Shown here: piece after piece, positions 29,036 through 37,400 of the stretch | How the letters are laid out: the number at the start of each line of letters is the position of its first letter | How positions within the stretch are numbered: the stretch's first letter is position 1 | NCBI RefSeq assembly: GCF_002531935.1 | Contig: NZ_NWSV01000009.1 | Span: 1 to 64,000, forward strand | DNA length: 64,000 nucleotides | Origin: Rhizobium chutanense | GTDB lineage: Bacteria > Pseudomonadota > Alphaproteobacteria > Rhizobiales > Rhizobiaceae | Direction of reading: 5' to 3' | The notes under the pieces: generated by a model | Seen by the model: the letters and a program-made list of their open reading frames with translations, nothing else | Database searches by the model: none | What the model was told of the DNA's origin: nothing | Position numbers and translations under genes: made by a program

Positions 29036-29733
29036 TTGCAACTCCAGAGCAGGTCACGCGTGCCTGCAATACCACAATTCAACAGTGTGTCGAGAATACT
29101 GAGATAGGGAATGAACTCGCCGAAGGGCTGTGGATAAACCGGATGGACGAAATGCTGCCATTCGATTTCGATTCCGGCTGCCTCGAACAGTTCCGGCCGC
29201 ATATAGTCGCGCGCGCCGAGACCCGAGAGATAACGCGTCGCTCCCACTTTGCCCAGCAATTCGACAAGCAACTCGTTCCTATGACCCTCGGGGCTTAGAG
29301 TGCTTGATCGTACTGTCGGCATGGTGATTTCAAGCATATCCAGAATACCGTCCAGGAAATGCATATTGAAATCGGCCAAGAGGTCGAACCGCTTGCCGTA
29401 GAGGGCTTCGATGCGGGGAAAGACTTCGCTCCAGCCGGCGGATTTGCGATAGTTTTCACGAAGCAGCGAAAGGTTCTGATCTATCCACCCAGTGCCGGGC
29501 GCCAATTCCACCGCATTGATCGGGGTGCCAAGGCTCGGCTTTTTGATCCCGACAGTGAGCCAGCGATCGCCTTGCGCCGTCTTTATCTTGTCACGGTGCG
29601 TCCAGCTTTTGCTCGTGCCGTGGACGAACTGAACGTGATCCAGAACGATGTAGAGGTCGGCGTTCAGGAAACGCTGAAAAAAGCCGAGATAGGATGCAAA
29701 ATCCGGTTGATGGATCACGACTGTCAGGCTCAT
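29032..29733 (-). CDS. WbqC family protein
   Basis: 233 residues. The N-terminal signature TVVIHQPDFASYLGFFQRFL, followed by YIVLDHVQF and the WTHRDKIK and ENYRKSAGW regions, fits the WbqC family. WbqC proteins occur in many O-antigen and nonulosonate clusters. Their biochemical role is not settled, and acyl or amino-acid transfer to amino sugars has been suggested. It overlaps both neighbours by four bases, so it is tightly co-translated with the PseG-like and PIG-L genes. Confidence 0.85.
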   Translation of the reverse strand: MSLTVVIHQPDFASYLGFFQRFLNADLYIVLDHVQFVHGTSKSWTHRDKIKTAQGDRWLTVGIKKPSLGTPINAVELAPGTGWIDQNLSLLRENYRKSAGWSEVFPRIEALYGKRFDLLADFNMHFLDGILDMLEITMPTVRSSTLSPEGHRNELLVELLGKVGATRYLSGLGARDYMRPELFEAAGIEIEWQHFVHPVYPQPFGEFIPYLSILDTLLNCGIAGTRDLLWSCK

Positions 29734-30695
29734 GCCGCCAATCTTTCCAACAGATCGGCGACGCGGCCAACCCCGCCAAGGTCGACCTTGGTCATGGCAG
29801 TCTCGCTCATACTCCTGATGGGAATTGCCTTTTCCAGGATGCCGAGATCAAAAGCGGAGTGATGTCCGGCGAAAAACGCTGCTCCAAGCTCTTCGAGCGC
29901 ACGCCCGACCGGGATTTCAAAAGGCTCGTTTGCGACCACGACGCAGGGCAGACCGGCCGCACACGCTTCGAAGGGCGTAAGACCGCCCCCGGTAATCGCC
30001 AGATCGTGCCCGTACATCTCCGCCGCAAGCGACGGCACCTGATTCAGCAATCTGAACCGATCCGGTGCAGCCATCGCGACGACCTCTTCAAGCTCCGCCA
30101 TGTGCTGGAAGCTCGGGCCTGTCACGATGGTGACGGGGAAGGGCTTGCTGCTCAGCCATTTGGCGACGCGGACCGTCACTCCATAAGTATCGGCGCCGCC
30201 GAGCGTGACGAGTATCGATGCAAGTTTTTCCCGAACTCGGCGATACCCAGCGATTTCGGGATTGAGTATCATATACTCCACCCCCAGCCGTACATCCCCG
30301 CCCTTCAGCCCCTCCGTCTTTTCAAACAACAGAGCGCAGATATTCATGTCGGTAAGTTCCGCGCCATCACCACGATCGTCGAAAGTAACAAGCTTGGCGC
30401 CCAGGCGCTTGATGGTCTCGCTGTGGGACCGCTGCGTATTGAGGCGGTCGTTGATCCAGATCGAGGACGGGGCGGTGGCTTCGAGGAAATCCTTCTCCCA
30501 GCCCGTCACGGCGGCGAGATCGTAACACGCCACGTCAAAGCCGCGCTCCCGGATAATTTTCAAAGAATTCGGATGATCGTTCGCCAAAAACCGGATCTGA
30601 TGACCGCGTGAACGCAATTCGGTGGCGAGCGTCAGCGACCGAAACAGATGCCCCATGCCGCGTGCATGTGAACTTTCTATGCAGAAGACGAACAT
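29730..30695 (-). CDS. PseG/SpsG-like UDP-sugar hydrolase
   Basis: 321 residues from ATG 30695. MFVFCIESSHARGMGHLFRS with the GMGH motif is the PseG/SpsG N-terminus. The second GT-B domain has LVTLGGADTYG and AITGGGLTPFEACAAGLP. PseG cleaves UDP from UDP-2,4-diacetamido-2,4,6-trideoxy-L-altrose in pseudaminic acid synthesis; the Bacillus SpsG homologue lies next to NeuB- and SpsF-like genes, as here. It overlaps the SpsF-like gene by 19 bases. The substrate is not necessarily the PseG one because the rest of the PseBCH set is absent. Confidence 0.85.
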   Translation of the reverse strand: MFVFCIESSHARGMGHLFRSLTLATELRSRGHQIRFLANDHPNSLKIIRERGFDVACYDLAAVTGWEKDFLEATAPSSIWINDRLNTQRSHSETIKRLGAKLVTFDDRGDGAELTDMNICALLFEKTEGLKGGDVRLGVEYMILNPEIAGYRRVREKLASILVTLGGADTYGVTVRVAKWLSSKPFPVTIVTGPSFQHMAELEEVVAMAAPDRFRLLNQVPSLAAEMYGHDLAITGGGLTPFEACAAGLPCVVVANEPFEIPVGRALEELGAAFFAGHHSAFDLGILEKAIPIRSMSETAMTKVDLGGVGRVADLLERLAA

Positions 30696-31354
30696 AGTCT
30701 GATCGCTTCTTCCGTCCCGAGCCAATTTTCGCCCGCCTGCGCTGCGAGCGCACGAGCGCGGCTCCAATCTTCCTCCGTATCCACCGTCAGGCGCAGCTCC
30801 GGAGAGATTTTGGCCGAGGGCACATCGAGCTGACCGATCTTGAACAGTTCGGGCCGATCGGTGAAGTATTCATTCACGTGTTCGCGATGGTGCGGCAGCT
30901 TCCCCTCGCGGTGGCTGCGCGACAGGGCTTCGAAGGTGAATATCTCGGCGCCGACACCGATAGGCAACTGGCCAAAGGCATGCGTGTAGTCGAATCCCTG
31001 CTTCTGATGCAGATCGATCAGCCTCTCAAGCTCCTCAATGTCAGTGAAAGGATTATCTGCCGTCAACCGCACGATATCCGACATGCCGAGCGCTCTCGCG
31101 CACTGAAAGTAACGATCGAGAACATCGGTTTCGTCGCCGCGAAAGCAGCTGACGCCATGCTCAAGGCACCAGGCTTCGATCATATCGTTCTCACTGGCGG
31201 ACGATGTCGCAACGACAACCTTGGCAGGGCGCTTCAACATCTGAAGTCTGCCAAGGACATGTCCGAGAAGGGGCTTTCCGCAAATGTCGCGAAGCACTTT
31301 TCCCGGCAGCCGCGTCGACCCCATCCGCGCTTGGATAATGATCCCAAGCGTCAC
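30677..31354 (-). CDS. SpsF-type cytidylyltransferase (CMP-sugar activating)
   Basis: 225 residues from GTG 31354, which overlaps the NeuB stop as GTGA and has GGAG upstream; an earlier in-frame GTG at 31369 lacks a binding site. LGIIIQARMGSTRLPGKVL is the nucleotide-binding start of CMP-KDO/SpsF-like cytidylyltransferases, with RLTADNPFTD further on. It should activate the sugar acid made by the NeuB-like enzyme to a CMP derivative. SpsF is often annotated as a glycosyltransferase family protein. Confidence 0.85.
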   Translation of the reverse strand: MTLGIIIQARMGSTRLPGKVLRDICGKPLLGHVLGRLQMLKRPAKVVVATSSASENDMIEAWCLEHGVSCFRGDETDVLDRYFQCARALGMSDIVRLTADNPFTDIEELERLIDLHQKQGFDYTHAFGQLPIGVGAEIFTFEALSRSHREGKLPHHREHVNEYFTDRPELFKIGQLDVPSAKISPELRLTVDTEEDWSRARALAAQAGENWLGTEEAIRLCSSSA

Positions 31355-32367
31355 GCCAGATCGCTCCACTGGAGGACGGCGTCGCCGTCCAGATCCTTGA
31401 TCACTCGCCGCCCGGCAAGGGTTTCGAGATGTTTAGGTTCGATTCCCGTCCCCGGCCGTTTGACCGAGATGTCGCCGGCAGAGATGATATGGCCGGCTTT
31501 GAGCGGTCGGCTGACAACGATGCTCTTGCGGTTGTTCAGCCTGGTCGTCGCCTCGCTTGCAGCCGGTTCCTTGCGACCGCTGCCTTTCATGATCTCGAAG
31601 GCGCGGATCGCATCCACAAGCCATTTCATTTCCGCCGGATCGGCAGAAAGCATGTGGTCTGGACCGTCGGCGGATTTGTCGTAAGTGAAATGCCGCTCTA
31701 TAACGCGGGCACCCATTGCCGCCGCACAAAGGCTTGCGACAGGCGTCAGCGTATGGTCGGAATAGCCGACGTCGAGATCCGGAAACGCCTCCATCATCGT
31801 CTCCATCGCGCGCAGGTTCACATTTTCCGGATGCGTCGGATAACTCGTGATGGCATGCAGCAGAATGAGCTTGTCGTTGCCGGCTTCCTTGATTGCGGCG
31901 ACGGATTCCCGAACTTCATCGAGCGTCGACATCCCCGTCGACAGGATGATCGGCTTGCCGGTTTTTGCGAGATAACGGAGAAAGGGAATGTTGACCGCGT
32001 CGTCCGAGCCCACCTTATGGGCTCCAACTCCGCATCTCTCCAAGAGATCGACATCCGTCTCGTGCGAAGGCGACGAAAACCAATCCAGCCCGCTCTCCTC
32101 GGCATAGCGGAAAACCGCCTCGTGCAGTTCGTGACTGATTTCATATTTACGGAAAAGTTCGAACTGCGAGGTGACGCCGGTGTTTTCCATATCGAACATG
32201 GCGTTGCGGCTCGACAGTGTTTCTGCCCGGTAAGTCTGGAGCTTGACAGCATCGACCCCTGACGCCTTTGCCTCGTCAATCAGGCGCTTTGCCTGATCGA
32301 ACGTCGTAAAGTTGCCGCCGATCTCGGCTATAATATAGCAGCGATCAGGCCGATAGTTGCGGAACAT
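31351..32367 (-). CDS. NeuB-family nonulosonic acid synthase
   Basis: 338 residues. The N-terminal TIM barrel (CYIIAEIGGNFTTFDQAKRL, AVKLQTYRAE, ILSTGMSTLDEV, GYSDHTLT, VIERHFT) is followed by a SAF/antifreeze-like domain (~275-338, VVSRPLKAGHIISAGDISVK). NeuB/LegI/PseI/SpsE enzymes condense PEP with a 6-carbon N-acyl sugar to a 9-carbon acid. Which sugar is used cannot be read. GGGAG precedes the ATG. 120 bases separate it from the radical SAM gene, the largest gap in this operon, and could hold an internal promoter. Confidence 0.92.
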   Translation of the reverse strand: MFRNYRPDRCYIIAEIGGNFTTFDQAKRLIDEAKASGVDAVKLQTYRAETLSSRNAMFDMENTGVTSQFELFRKYEISHELHEAVFRYAEESGLDWFSSPSHETDVDLLERCGVGAHKVGSDDAVNIPFLRYLAKTGKPIILSTGMSTLDEVRESVAAIKEAGNDKLILLHAITSYPTHPENVNLRAMETMMEAFPDLDVGYSDHTLTPVASLCAAAMGARVIERHFTYDKSADGPDHMLSADPAEMKWLVDAIRAFEIMKGSGRKEPAASEATTRLNNRKSIVVSRPLKAGHIISAGDISVKRPGTGIEPKHLETLAGRRVIKDLDGDAVLQWSDLA

Positions 32368-32487
32368 CTGTTACTCCCTGTAATCACGACCGGCAATTTG
32401 CCTCGCGCCCTTGGCAGCATGCCCTATGCTCCAGGCGCGATAAATGTCGACCTGAAGAGGTTGCCTGTGCGCACGTATTTCAGTCGA

Positions 32488-33558
32488 TTATCGCCCGATT
32501 TCCTGGTTCCGATCGACGTAATTCCGCACAATGACCTGTCTGCCGCAAATCTCAGCCGTTTCGTCATTGGTCTCTCTCGGCAGGTAGCACCTGCGGCAGA
32601 CCTCGCTCTTCAGGAAGCCCTGCGGTTCCTTGTGCAAAGCGCGCACTGCGTTCATTTTTTCCCCGTGCCATATCTGGTGCACGGTTTCGGTGTTCGCATC
32701 GCCGATAACCTCACGGTTCTCCTCGTCGTTCGAGCACTTCATGACCAATCCGTCGGCACCGATCACCAGGCGCTGGTACTGCTGCGGGCAGGTGAAGTTG
32801 TCGAGATAGGCGATATCGGAATCGTTTCCGAGATAGTCGATCAGCGGATTGAAGGCCACGAGATCGACGTGAGGCGCGAAGGTGTCGTAATAGAGATCAG
32901 GATTTTCCCGGATTGCCGGCCAAATGCCCTGCACCTTGATGACAGGACGATGGAGACCGCGCTCGTCCTTGTATTTCTTTATGTCCTTGATCTTGTCGAG
33001 CAGGGCCTGGAACTTGATCGGCTTGCGGATCTTCTCATAGGTCTCACCGGTGCCGTCGATCGAAACGGTGATCCAGTCGATGCCGGCATCGACGAGCTGG
33101 GCGAAATAGTCTCTGTTGAGCTTGAAGCCATGCGTCAGGGTCGAGACTTCCTTGATCCCGTGGTCCTTGGCATAGCGCACACAGTCGGCGAAGCGTTTGT
33201 GCAGCGTCGCCTCGCCGCGCAGCGACAAGCGGATCGCAGGAACCTTGCCGCCGATCTCATCGATGATGCGGCAATAGAGGTCCCAGTCCATTCGGGTCGT
33301 GTTGACGCTCTTCTTGAACTCGTCGCTGATCGTATAGCACATCGGGCAACGCAGATTGCAGATCGACGCCAGCTCGAGATCGACGAGCAGCGGGTAATCC
33401 GAAACTTGCTGGTTCAGGGCATATTCCGACCATTTGCGACGGTAATCCGCGTATTCGGCTTCCCATCCTTCGCCACGGAATCTGTCGAACGCGGCTTCGC
33501 GCTCGTCCGTGTCCATCGAGTAGTTGCCCTTATTGATCGGAACGTAACGCTCGTTCAA
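32488..33558 (-). CDS. Radical SAM/SPASM enzyme
   Basis: 356 residues from TTG 33558, which has AAGGAG 7 bases upstream and starts one base after the previous stop; ATG at codon 15 is the alternative. LELASICNLRCPMCYT holds the CxxxCxxC 4Fe-4S cluster motif near residue 70. The C-terminus has extra cysteines (TCPQQY, VMKCSNDEE, EVCRRCYLP, EICGRQ), as in SPASM domains that bind auxiliary clusters. Such enzymes do radical dehydrogenation, epimerisation or mutase chemistry. In this operon it may act on a nucleotide sugar or glycan, but no substrate is known. Confidence 0.88.
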   Translation of the reverse strand: MNERYVPINKGNYSMDTDEREAAFDRFRGEGWEAEYADYRRKWSEYALNQQVSDYPLLVDLELASICNLRCPMCYTISDEFKKSVNTTRMDWDLYCRIIDEIGGKVPAIRLSLRGEATLHKRFADCVRYAKDHGIKEVSTLTHGFKLNRDYFAQLVDAGIDWITVSIDGTGETYEKIRKPIKFQALLDKIKDIKKYKDERGLHRPVIKVQGIWPAIRENPDLYYDTFAPHVDLVAFNPLIDYLGNDSDIAYLDNFTCPQQYQRLVIGADGLVMKCSNDEENREVIGDANTETVHQIWHGEKMNAVRALHKEPQGFLKSEVCRRCYLPRETNDETAEICGRQVIVRNYVDRNQEIGR

Positions 33559-33559
33559 T

Positions 33560-34405
33560 TTACGACTCCTTCATCATCACGCCGATGCCGGCCGGCAGAT
33601 CCCACTCCGGCCGCCATCCAAGAACGTCGCGAGCCCGCGTAATATCCGCCCGCACGTCAGGTATTTCATTCCGCCGAACAGCGCAAGACGACACTACAGG
33701 TAGGTCAGTGCCGGCGGCTTTCTGCAAGATATCGATGATTTCCTGCACCGAATAGGACGTTCCAGACCCGATATTGATGCAGTGGTAGCCTTCGGCCACG
33801 TCCATGGCTTTGGCGAAGGCGCTCAGAACATCGTCAACAAAGACATAGTCCCGCCGCGGACTGAGGTCCATGACCTGTATTTCCTGCTTTGTTCGTATCT
33901 GATCCAGAAGCGTCGGTATCAGAAATTCCAGGCGCTGCCCAACCCCATATATATTGAAAAGGCGCAATACCACCACCGGTATCTGCTCGTATGTGGCAGC
34001 GAACTCACAGAGCTGTTCGGCCAGATGTTTGGAAAGAGCGTAGGGGTTGTTCGGCCTAACCGGGTCGCTTTCGTGGATCGGCAGCCGCTCCGGCACCCCA
34101 TAAACATAGGCGCTTGCAAATACCAGTTTGGCCTTGTGTCGCTTGCACCAGTTCAAAGCATGCTGCGTACCGAGAACATTGGCGGCGGTGAAGCTCGGGC
34201 CTTGTGTCCAGCTATCCGGAACGAATGTTCTGCCGGCAAGATGAAACAGCGTGCGCGCCGCCGGAAGCTCCTGCCAAAGGCGCTCTTCGGCTATGTCGCC
34301 ATGTGTTCTGTCAAGCGCAAGCACATCAACGCCGGCCCGTTCAAGCCGCTCTACCAGGCGTTTCCCGAGAAAGCCGCCAGCACCGGTGACGATGGCATCA
34401 ACCAT
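33560..34405 (-). CDS. NAD-dependent sugar epimerase/dehydratase (extended SDR)
   Basis: 281 residues: GAGGFLGKRLVERL binds NAD(P), SAYVYG and NPYALSKHLAEQL (YxxxK) form the active site, and RRDYVFVDDVLSAF and NIGSGTSYSVQEIIDIL are typical of nucleotide-sugar epimerases and reductases. It may reduce or epimerise the 4-keto sugar made by the LegB-type dehydratase two genes upstream. It overlaps the nucleotidyltransferase gene by 8 bases. Confidence 0.85.
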   Translation of the reverse strand: MVDAIVTGAGGFLGKRLVERLERAGVDVLALDRTHGDIAEERLWQELPAARTLFHLAGRTFVPDSWTQGPSFTAANVLGTQHALNWCKRHKAKLVFASAYVYGVPERLPIHESDPVRPNNPYALSKHLAEQLCEFAATYEQIPVVVLRLFNIYGVGQRLEFLIPTLLDQIRTKQEIQVMDLSPRRDYVFVDDVLSAFAKAMDVAEGYHCINIGSGTSYSVQEIIDILQKAAGTDLPVVSSCAVRRNEIPDVRADITRARDVLGWRPEWDLPAGIGVMMKES

Positions 34406-35111
34406 TCAAGAACCTGGATTGCATGGTTTCGAACTCTTCGATCGCCAACGCATAATCGTCGGGGCGTCCGATATCGAGCCAATAGCCGGGAAAATCGCGA
34501 ACCGTGGCCGGCTTGCCGGCGGCCAGGAGATCGAGCATCAGCTGGTCAAAGCCATAAGCACCGCGTTGCGGTATATGCTCGACGGCCCTCGCAGACACCA
34601 TGTAGACGCCCATGCTGACCTTATACTCGGCCGTCGGCTTCTCCCGGAAGCCGGTCAGGCGTCCTGCCTCGTTGGTATCGAGAACGCCGTAGTCTATGCG
34701 ATGCTGACGGGTTTTGGACGAAATTGTAAAGATATTGCCGTCACGGACATGGGTATCGTGAAAGTCGGCATAGTTCAGGTCGGTCAGAATGTCGCCGTTC
34801 ATCACCAGGAAATTCTCAGGCAGATCCTTGATCAACCGCAGCGGCCCCATCGTGCCAAGCGGCTCGTCCTCGAGCGAATAGTCGATGCGGACGCCCCACT
34901 TGTCGCCATCCTGGAAAAACGCCTTGATCAGTTCGGCCTGATGGTTGACGGCAAGCGTTATGTGCTGAAATCCGCCTGAGATCAGCTGCCGGATGATGAC
35001 CTCGAGAATGGGATAATCGCCGATCGGCATCAGCGGTTTCGGAAGGACGACGGTATAGGGCCGCAACCGCGTTCCCATCCCCCCCGCCAGAATGACTGCG
35101 CGTCTAGACAT
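34398..35111 (-). CDS. Sugar nucleotidyltransferase (RmlA/GlmU/PtmE-like)
   Basis: 237 residues. AVILAGGMGTRLRPYTVVLPKPLMP is the NTP_transferase signature; MNGDILTDLNY and GYWLDIGRPDDY are also typical. It forms an NDP-sugar from a sugar 1-phosphate. In Campylobacter legionaminic acid synthesis, PtmE (CBS domains plus a similar catalytic domain) makes the GDP-amino sugar used by LegB. Here there are no CBS domains, and the nucleotide cannot be deduced. It overlaps the LegB-like gene by 8 bases. Confidence 0.85.
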   Translation of the reverse strand: MSRRAVILAGGMGTRLRPYTVVLPKPLMPIGDYPILEVIIRQLISGGFQHITLAVNHQAELIKAFFQDGDKWGVRIDYSLEDEPLGTMGPLRLIKDLPENFLVMNGDILTDLNYADFHDTHVRDGNIFTISSKTRQHRIDYGVLDTNEAGRLTGFREKPTAEYKVSMGVYMVSARAVEHIPQRGAYGFDQLMLDLLAAGKPATVRDFPGYWLDIGRPDDYALAIEEFETMQSRFLNG

Positions 35112-36084
35112 TGAAAATATCCGCCTTGTATCGCGCCAGATTCTGCGGCTGACGCAGCCATTCGATCGTCGCTCTCAGACCATCCTCCACGCTGTAGCGC
35201 GGCGAAAACCCCGTCAGAGACTTGATCAGACTGTTGTCGCAGCACAAGCGCTCCACTTCGCTATTTGCCGGACGCAACCGCTGTTCGTCGCATTCGATCT
35301 CGACGCTGACGCCAATGATGTCGGCGATGAGCTGGACGGTATCGCCGATCGATATCTCGCTGCCGGAGCCGATATTGACCGTCTGGCCGATCGCTCGGTC
35401 GCAGGCCGCGAGCGCCAGAAAGCCATCGCAGGTATCCTGCACGAAATTGAAATCCCGGGTGGGCGAGAGCGCACCGAGCTTCAGGGTCGTCCGTCCGCTC
35501 AAAAGCTGTGAAATCACAGTCGGAATAACCGCCCTTGCCGATTGCCTCGGCCCGAAGGTGTTGAACGGCCTTGCAATCGTCACCGGGAGATCAAAGCTCG
35601 AATGATAGCTGTAGGCGATCGCATCGGCGCCGATCTTGGAAGCCGAATAGGGCGACTGCGCCTGCAGGGGATGGCTCTCGCTGATGGGCACAAAACGCGC
35701 CGTGCCGTAGACTTCGCTCGTCGAGGTCTGGATCACCCTTCCGACACCCGCGTCGAGAGCACCTTGAAGAACATTCAGCGTCCCATGCACATTGGTATCG
35801 ATATAGCTTGAGGGGGCCTGATAGGAGTAGGGAATGGCGATCAGGGCGGCAAGATGGAAGATCGTGTCGACGCCCTTAGCAACGGAGCGCATCTGCGCGG
35901 GATCGCGGACGTCTCCAAGGATCACCTCGAACTGGCCGCGGTATTCCGATTGGTCCAGCCAGCCCCAGCTGGAAAACGAATTGTATTGGCAGAGGGCGCG
36001 AACTTCGACGCCCGATCTGACCAGAGTCTCGACAAGATGAGAGCCGATAAACCCGTCTGCCCCGGTGACAAGCGCTTTCTTCAT
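35104..36084 (-). CDS. legB: LegB-type NDP-N-acetylglucosamine 4,6-dehydratase
   Basis: 326 residues. ALVTGADGFIGSHLVETLV, CQYNSFSSWGWLDQ, HLAALIAIPYSYQAPSSY, TSTSEVYGTA, SPYSASKIGADAIAYS and RPFNTFGPRQSARAVIPT together match the LegB subfamily closely as I recall it. LegB forms the 4-keto-6-deoxy sugar in legionaminic acid synthesis from UDP- or GDP-GlcNAc. The next enzyme, the LegC aminotransferase, has no dedicated gene here. Its ATG overlaps the Wzt stop (ATGA). Confidence 0.8.
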   Translation of the reverse strand: MKKALVTGADGFIGSHLVETLVRSGVEVRALCQYNSFSSWGWLDQSEYRGQFEVILGDVRDPAQMRSVAKGVDTIFHLAALIAIPYSYQAPSSYIDTNVHGTLNVLQGALDAGVGRVIQTSTSEVYGTARFVPISESHPLQAQSPYSASKIGADAIAYSYHSSFDLPVTIARPFNTFGPRQSARAVIPTVISQLLSGRTTLKLGALSPTRDFNFVQDTCDGFLALAACDRAIGQTVNIGSGSEISIGDTVQLIADIIGVSVEIECDEQRLRPANSEVERLCCDNSLIKSLTGFSPRYSVEDGLRATIEWLRQPQNLARYKADIFNV

Positions 36085-37400
36085 TTCAAAACACCTTCAG
36101 AATCGCGCAGGAAAAGCTTCTCAACTTCCCAAGGCAACTGTATCGCCGAAATCGACGGCTTCCGTTGCTGACCCAGCATCTGGATGATTCCCACATTGTC
36201 CTCTACGTCAAACCGAATACCCTCGGCGACGGAATATATCGAGAACCGGCTCGATATGCCCAAACGCACGTAGTAGGTGCCGGTGTTGAGAAGATATCCT
36301 GGAAATTTGACCCGGGCGCGATAATAACCGGCCGGGCGTGCATCCAAACGCCCGACATCGAGTTCGGGATCGGAAAGGCTGATGAAGGTGGTATAGCCGT
36401 CTTCCATCTTGATCTGCATCCCGACCGAGAGGCCGGAAAGCGGCTCCCTCAATTCGTATTCGACTTCGACCGTGAAATCCTTCGACAACTCCAGCGTTCC
36501 CGAAGCCTCGCCCTCGGCATTCAGCACCGCAACACGGCAAATGACTGCCTTTCCGTCGACGTCGTCGGGATTGACAGAGTAGACCGCCGCGCCCCCGAAT
36601 TCGGGGCGGTCGAGATAGGCCTTTATCACATCCGCGGTATCGCCCATCGCAGCGACTTTTCCATCGGCCATCAGGATCGATTTCGGGCAGATGCTGCTTA
36701 TCGCCGTCATGTTGTGGCTGACGAAGATAATCGTTCGGCCAGCCTTGGTGACTTCCTGCATGCGCCCCATGCATTTGTTCTGGAAGTTGACATCGCCCAC
36801 GGCCAATACTTCGTCGACGAGAAGGATTTCCGGCTCGAGATGCGCCGCGACGGAGAAGGCCAGACGCACATACATGCCGGACGAATAGCGCTTCACCGGC
36901 GTGTCGATAAATTCGCCAATCTCCGCAAACTCGACGATTTCATCGAATTTCGACCTGACCTCGGCACGGCTCATGCCGAGGATGGCGCCATTGAGATAGA
37001 CGTTCTCTCGACCGGTGAGTTCCGGGTGAAATCCGGTGCCAACCTCAAGCAGGCTTGCAATTCTGCCTCGTATCCCTATGAAGCCGGAATTGGGCATTGT
37101 GATACGCGACATCACCTTCAGCAGCGTGGATTTACCGGCTCCGTTTCTGCCGATAATCCCGACAATCTCGCCGTGCCCGACCTCGAAAGAGACATCATCA
37201 AGCGCATGGAAAATGTCTCCCTTGAGCCGCGATGGCCTGCTGCGGTCGGACGTAAAGTCGGAGACCGACACGTTCGGATCCGGAAGATTGCGCCATCTCG
37301 CCCACCAGCTCTGCAGGTCACGATAGAGGGTGCCGTGATTGATCACGCCGAGACGATATAGCTTGCTGACGTGCTCAGCTCGAATAACGATATCGTTCAT
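36081..37400 (-). CDS. wzt: O-antigen/polysaccharide ABC transporter ATP-binding protein (Wzt)
   Basis: 439 residues from ATG 37400. The ABC domain has Walker A IIGRNGAGKST, signature YSSGMYVRLAFS and Walker B ILLVDEVLAVGD. Residues ~255-439 form an extra C-terminal domain (GTLELSKDFTVEVEYEL..., GYYRARVKFPGYLLNTGTYY) of the Wzt_C immunoglobulin-like type that, in known Wzt proteins, recognises the modified non-reducing end of the finished glycan. Its presence implies that chain termination and export are coupled. The start overlaps the Wzm stop by one base. Confidence 0.93.
   Translation of the reverse strand: MNDIVIRAEHVSKLYRLGVINHGTLYRDLQSWWARWRNLPDPNVSVSDFTSDRSRPSRLKGDIFHALDDVSFEVGHGEIVGIIGRNGAGKSTLLKVMSRITMPNSGFIGIRGRIASLLEVGTGFHPELTGRENVYLNGAILGMSRAEVRSKFDEIVEFAEIGEFIDTPVKRYSSGMYVRLAFSVAAHLEPEILLVDEVLAVGDVNFQNKCMGRMQEVTKAGRTIIFVSHNMTAISSICPKSILMADGKVAAMGDTADVIKAYLDRPEFGGAAVYSVNPDDVDGKAVICRVAVLNAEGEASGTLELSKDFTVEVEYELREPLSGLSVGMQIKMEDGYTTFISLSDPELDVGRLDARPAGYYRARVKFPGYLLNTGTYYVRLGISSRFSIYSVAEGIRFDVEDNVGIIQMLGQQRKPSISAIQLPWEVEKLFLRDSEGVLK

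Noticed and set aside
29730..36084. Assigning the module outright as pseudaminic or legionaminic acid synthesis
   Set aside because: PseB/PseC/PseH and LegC/LegH counterparts are not present; only LegB-, NeuB-, SpsF- and PseG-like members are seen, so the product is left open.
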